DNA from: Candidatus Aminicenantota bacterium | GTDB lineage: Bacteria; Acidobacteriota; Aminicenantia; Aminicenantales; Aminicenantaceae | Reading direction: 5' to 3' | Assembly: GCA_030633795.1 (NCBI GenBank) | Contig: DAOWCB010000058.1 | Span: 1-7,678, forward strand | DNA: 7,678 nucleotides | Shown here: positions 5,217 to 7,678 of the stretch, piece by piece | Layout of the letters: the number at the start of each line of letters is the position of its first letter | Position numbering within the stretch: position 1 is the stretch's first letter | Position numbers and translations under genes: made by a program | The notes under the pieces: generated by a model | Database searches by the model: none | What the model saw: only the letters and a program-made list of their open reading frames with translations | What the model was told of the DNA's origin: nothing

Positions 5217-6341
5217 TTGAAAAAGAAAAAAATTCTGTTCCTGCTGCTTGGTCTCATCATGATCTATTCCTTTTGGTTATGTATTCAACTCGTCCGTTTC
5301 AAGACCTACACAAACCCGGCTCTTGATAAAACTCCTCTAGAAATCCAAGGCTCATATCATATTCATACCACTCATTCAGACGGAAGAAAGACACCGGAAA
5401 AAATCGCTGAGTTTGCTTCTCGCTCTTCACTCGACTTTATAATCCTGACCGACCATGGAGCCCCAAATTTCTCATCCATGGCAACAGCAGGCTGGAAAAA
5501 AGAAATTCTCGTTCTGGCTGGATCAGAACTTTCTGTTAGCCGTGGCCATCTCGTTGCCCTCGGTTTCACCCCTCCCTCAGCGCCCTTTTCACAGAACGCC
5601 GAGCAGGCCGCCTACCAGATAAAAGCTCTTAGCGGACTATCGATCATCGCTCATCCCTATTCCAAGGTCTCTTGGTCCTGGGGAAAACCCATTGGTTATA
5701 ACGGATTGGAAATCATCAACGCCAAAACACTGCTGAAATACGACCTTTTGAGCTCCATTCCTTATTTGCCATCTCTTCTGGTGAAACCTGACTATGCTTT
5801 GCTCAAAATGCTCAAGCGGCCGGTCAAAAATCTAAATAAATGGGATGAACTCAACCACACCAATCCAACAATGGGATTCTACAGCCTGGATGCCCATCTT
5901 CTGTATAAATCCCTTCTCCCTTTTCTTCGGCTGCATGTTCTCCTTAATAACCCTCTTTCTGAAGAGTTCGAACAGGCTTCCCATCAAGTTTTGTCAGCTC
6001 TACATCAGGGCCGATTCTACAACGCTGTGGATTATGCTGCCCAAGCCAGTGGATTTCGATTCTGGGCTCAAAAGGGCCAAAAAAGAGTACAAATGGGAGA
6101 AAAATCAATCTTCGATTCTCACGCTACGCTCAATATCCGAGCAGAATTTCCGTTTACCTGCGAGGTTCACCTTATCCATAACGGAAAAAAAATTATGGCC
6201 TCGACAGAAAAAAGGATTGTTCACCAGCCCACGCACCCCGGCTTTTATAGGGTCGAAGTCTACCTCAAAGAACGAACCCCTATGCGAAAAGATGTCCCAT
6301 GGATTTTATCCAATCCCATTTTTTTCCAGGAGAAAAACTAA
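5217..6341 (+). CDS. Membrane-anchored PHP-domain metal-dependent hydrolase
   Basis: 374 residues starting at TTG 5217, 5 nt after the ligase stop, with AGAGAGGA (5198-5205) 11 nt upstream. KKKK then a single hydrophobic helix (about 6-26) anchors it, probably with the catalytic part outside the cytoplasm. The full set of PHP metal ligands is visible: His48 and His50 (SYHIHTTHSDG), Asp55, His80 (LTDHG), Glu104 (AGSE), His111 (GHLVALG), His146 (IIAHPYS), Asp225 and His227 (SLDAHLL). PHP enzymes use a two- or three-metal centre to cleave phosphoesters; family members include histidinol phosphatase and polymerase-linked nucleases. The C-terminal part (about 295-374) is beta-rich and outside the PHP core. 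Its place between a ligase and a heptose kinase suggests a phosphatase or phosphodiesterase on an envelope glycan or lipid carrier, but the substrate is inference. Its stop overlaps the next start by one base. Confidence 0.88.
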   Translation: MKKKKILFLLLGLIMIYSFWLCIQLVRFKTYTNPALDKTPLEIQGSYHIHTTHSDGRKTPEKIAEFASRSSLDFIILTDHGAPNFSSMATAGWKKEILVLAGSELSVSRGHLVALGFTPPSAPFSQNAEQAAYQIKALSGLSIIAHPYSKVSWSWGKPIGYNGLEIINAKTLLKYDLLSSIPYLPSLLVKPDYALLKMLKRPVKNLNKWDELNHTNPTMGFYSLDAHLLYKSLLPFLRLHVLLNNPLSEEFEQASHQVLSALHQGRFYNAVDYAAQASGFRFWAQKGQKRVQMGEKSIFDSHATLNIRAEFPFTCEVHLIHNGKKIMASTEKRIVHQPTHPGFYRVEVYLKERTPMRKDVPWILSNPIFFQEKN

Positions 6342-7309
6342 TGATAAAAATAGATCCACAAAAAAAGATAAAAATTGTCAAAGGTTTTAAAAACAAGCGG
6401 ATTCTCGTGCTTGGCGACTTGATGATGGACAAATACATCTGGGGCAATGTTTCCCGAATTTCTCCCGAAGCGCCTATTCCCGTGGTGGTAGCTAAAAACG
6501 ACACATCTTGTTTGGGTGGAGCCGGAAATGTCGGTCACAACCTCCAAAGTCTTGGAGCCTTTCCGATACTCACAGGGGTAGTGGGAAAGGATAAGGAAGG
6601 GGATTGGATCAGAAAAACCGTCGCTGACAATCGCGGCATTTTCGTCAGCAAAACAAGGCCAACCACGGTTAAAACGCGCATTATAGCACATCACCAACAC
6701 GTTGTGCGGGTAGACATGGAAGAAAAAAAACCCATCTCTCCCCAGTTAATGGATAAAGTCTACAGGTTCATCCAACAGGAAAAATTCGATGCTTTGATTA
6801 TCTCTGATTATAACAAGGGTCTTGTTTCGGATTCTCTGCTCCAGAAAGTCCTGTCTTTTGCGCAAAAAGAAAAAATTCCTGTTTGCGTAGATCCAAAGGT
6901 CGAACATTTTCTTTCATTTTCCCCGGTTACACTGATTACTCCAAATCATCTTGAAGCGGAAAGAATGGTTCATCATGCCTGTCTCACTGACAAGGATGTG
7001 GAAAAAGCAGGAGATGCCATCTTCTCCAAAATATCCACCAAGCACATTATTCTCAAGCGAGGAGAACAGGGACTCAGTGTTTTTGAAAGGGGGAAAAAGG
7101 CCCTGCATGTTCCCACCCTCGCAAAAGAAGTCTACGATGTTACAGGCGCAGGAGATACGGTCATCGCTGTCTCTAGCTTAGCCCTCCTTGCCGGAGCATC
7201 GATCCAGGAGGCCGCCAAGCTAGCCAATATCGCCGCCTGCGTCGTTATCGGGAAACTGGGAACAGCCACTCTTACCTCAGATGAGCTAATCGCCGCACTC
7301 CAAGCCTGA
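6341..7309 (+). CDS. rfaE1: D-glycero-beta-D-manno-heptose-7-phosphate kinase (PfkB/ribokinase family)
   Basis: 322 residues from ATG 6341. AGGAG at 6328-6332, 8 nt upstream, decides this start over the in-frame ATG at 6299, which would extend 42 nt into the PHP gene. RfaE1/HldA phosphorylates heptose-7-phosphate to the 1,7-bisphosphate in the ADP-L-glycero-D-manno-heptose pathway for the LPS inner core. Seen motifs: ILVLGDLMMDKYIWG (21-35) and RISPEAPIPVV (39-49), both characteristic of this kinase rather than of other sugar kinases; GGAGNVGHNLQSLGA (59-73), the PfkB first signature; ISDYNKG in mid-protein; and DVTGAGDTV (266-274) with the catalytic base Asp272. The E. coli enzyme HldE is about 477 residues because a nucleotidyltransferase domain is fused. 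That domain is missing here, as in organisms with separate HldA and HldC. It is the last gene of the operon; no clear terminator follows. Confidence 0.92.
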   Translation: MIKIDPQKKIKIVKGFKNKRILVLGDLMMDKYIWGNVSRISPEAPIPVVVAKNDTSCLGGAGNVGHNLQSLGAFPILTGVVGKDKEGDWIRKTVADNRGIFVSKTRPTTVKTRIIAHHQHVVRVDMEEKKPISPQLMDKVYRFIQQEKFDALIISDYNKGLVSDSLLQKVLSFAQKEKIPVCVDPKVEHFLSFSPVTLITPNHLEAERMVHHACLTDKDVEKAGDAIFSKISTKHIILKRGEQGLSVFERGKKALHVPTLAKEVYDVTGAGDTVIAVSSLALLAGASIQEAAKLANIAACVVIGKLGTATLTSDELIAALQA

Positions 7310-7367
7310 TAATCTCACTGGCCATTCAGATACCGCACATCCCAACATCCTTATTGTTAGTGGTTCT

Positions 7368-7649
7368 CTACCATATTGTTTGGGCATTACTTTCAAGGAG
7401 TTTCTTTGACATCAGGTATGTCTGGAGCGCCCTTCTCGGCGGCTCTGAACTGCGCACATTAACACCCAATCTCTTCCACTCTAGCTTCTGTTCCCGTGCT
7501 TGCCTTCATCTCTGACACTTTAGCAAAGTCGTGCTCAATACAACATCGCCGACGATATGGGGATATCCCCATATCGTTACCCTCGAAGAACGAATCGGGA
7601 AGGCTAGATCCTCAATGGCGCTGTGGACATAACTGATGTCTTTTTCCAT
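7368..7649 (-). pseudogene. Unrecognised 93-codon frame broken by one in-frame TGA
   Basis: On the minus strand ATG 7649-7647 opens 47 codons to TGA 7508-7506; the same frame then runs 45 more codons to TAG 7370-7368. The first part begins MEKDISYVHSAIEDLAFPIR, and the second part contains REQKLEWKRLGVNVRSSEPP and ends SNAQTIW. Both halves look protein-like (charged helix, few rare patterns), which suggests one former gene with a nonsense change. Recoding of TGA is possible, but no selenocysteine insertion stem is evident. A TAA lies three codons before the ATG, and the ribosome site is weak. I do not recognise the family. With the genes ending at 7309, the 369 bases to the window edge otherwise hold no supported gene. 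Confidence 0.35.
7552..7577. repeat. 26-bp perfect palindrome
   Basis: ACGATATGGGGAT (7552-7564) is followed directly by its exact reverse complement (7565-7577), with no spacer. It could be a binding site for a symmetric dimeric protein, a cruciform, or a recombination site. It falls inside the TGA-broken minus-strand frame, where it reads TIWGYPHI. No U tract follows on either strand, so a terminator is unlikely. Confidence 0.75.
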
Positions 7650-7678
7650 TAGAGCTTACCCACACAAAATGAAAGAGC

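Noticed and set aside
6299..6340. Upstream ATG extension of rfaE1
   Set aside because: No ribosome site, it would overlap the PHP gene by 43 nt, and AGGAG lies at the right distance before ATG6341.
5845..6390. 181-codon plus-strand frame overlapping PHP and rfaE1
   Set aside because: It is the alternative frame of two well-supported genes, with a low-complexity basic, frame-shadow composition.
7406..7434. TTGACA downstream of rfaE1 as a promoter
   Set aside because: No -10-like hexamer at 16-18 bases and no rightward gene follows.

Overview
The window looks like part of the envelope / lipopolysaccharide (LPS) biosynthesis region of a Gram-negative bacterium, at moderate AT content. Three things point to an outer membrane: a beta-barrel protein ending in Phe, an O-antigen ligase/polymerase-family membrane protein, and a heptose-7-phosphate kinase. 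The phylum cannot be fixed from this window. The combination of a stand-alone HldA/RfaE1 kinase, a Trm112-like zinc protein and a heptosyltransferase tail is seen in several uncultured or deep-branching diderm groups.

Layout. At 1-95 (minus) is the start of a secreted or membrane protein that runs off the left edge. Positions 96-375 hold its promoter and two copies of a short dispersed repeat. A perfect consensus promoter (376-404) then drives an SH3 plus outer-membrane barrel gene (414-1571, plus). A convergent spacer with palindromes (1572-1806) separates it from a minus-strand pair: a glycosidase-fold protein (1807-3144) and an upstream 75-residue unknown (3138-3365). A divergent promoter region (3366-3463) leads rightward into the Trm112-like gene (3464-3655). 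Overlapping its stop is a 35-codon remnant of a family-9 heptosyltransferase. Next comes a repeat-bounded block of about 230 bp (3757-3987) that can fold, on the plus strand, into a three-way-junction RNA followed by a U tract. A further promoter (3992-4020) starts an apparent operon: Wzy_C-family ligase/polymerase (4036-5211), membrane-anchored PHP-domain hydrolase (5217-6341) and heptose kinase rfaE1/hldA (6341-7309). The last 369 bases carry no intact gene. On the minus strand there is a 93-codon frame broken by a single TGA, and inside it a 26-bp perfect palindrome.

How the genes fit. RfaE1 makes heptose-1,7-bisphosphate for ADP-heptose, heptosyltransferases of the GT9 type place heptose on the LPS core, and the Wzy_C protein would join or polymerise O-chains. 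The local heptosyltransferase survives only as its C-terminus, so a functional copy should be elsewhere or the core has changed. The PHP protein and the glycosidase-fold protein are probably accessory enzymes of envelope glycan metabolism; their substrates are unknown.

The most unusual features are: (i) the candidate structured RNA inside a repeat-bounded element; (ii) a dispersed 13-17 bp repeat (core TGAATAATTCAGG) in six copies, two of which supply stop codons and two of which share about 34 bp as an inverted pair around a 2.4-kb gene block; (iii) promoters placed so that transcripts would begin within about 10 nt of non-ATG or SD-less starts; (iv) the truncated heptosyltransferase; and (v) the TGA-interrupted frame with its palindrome.
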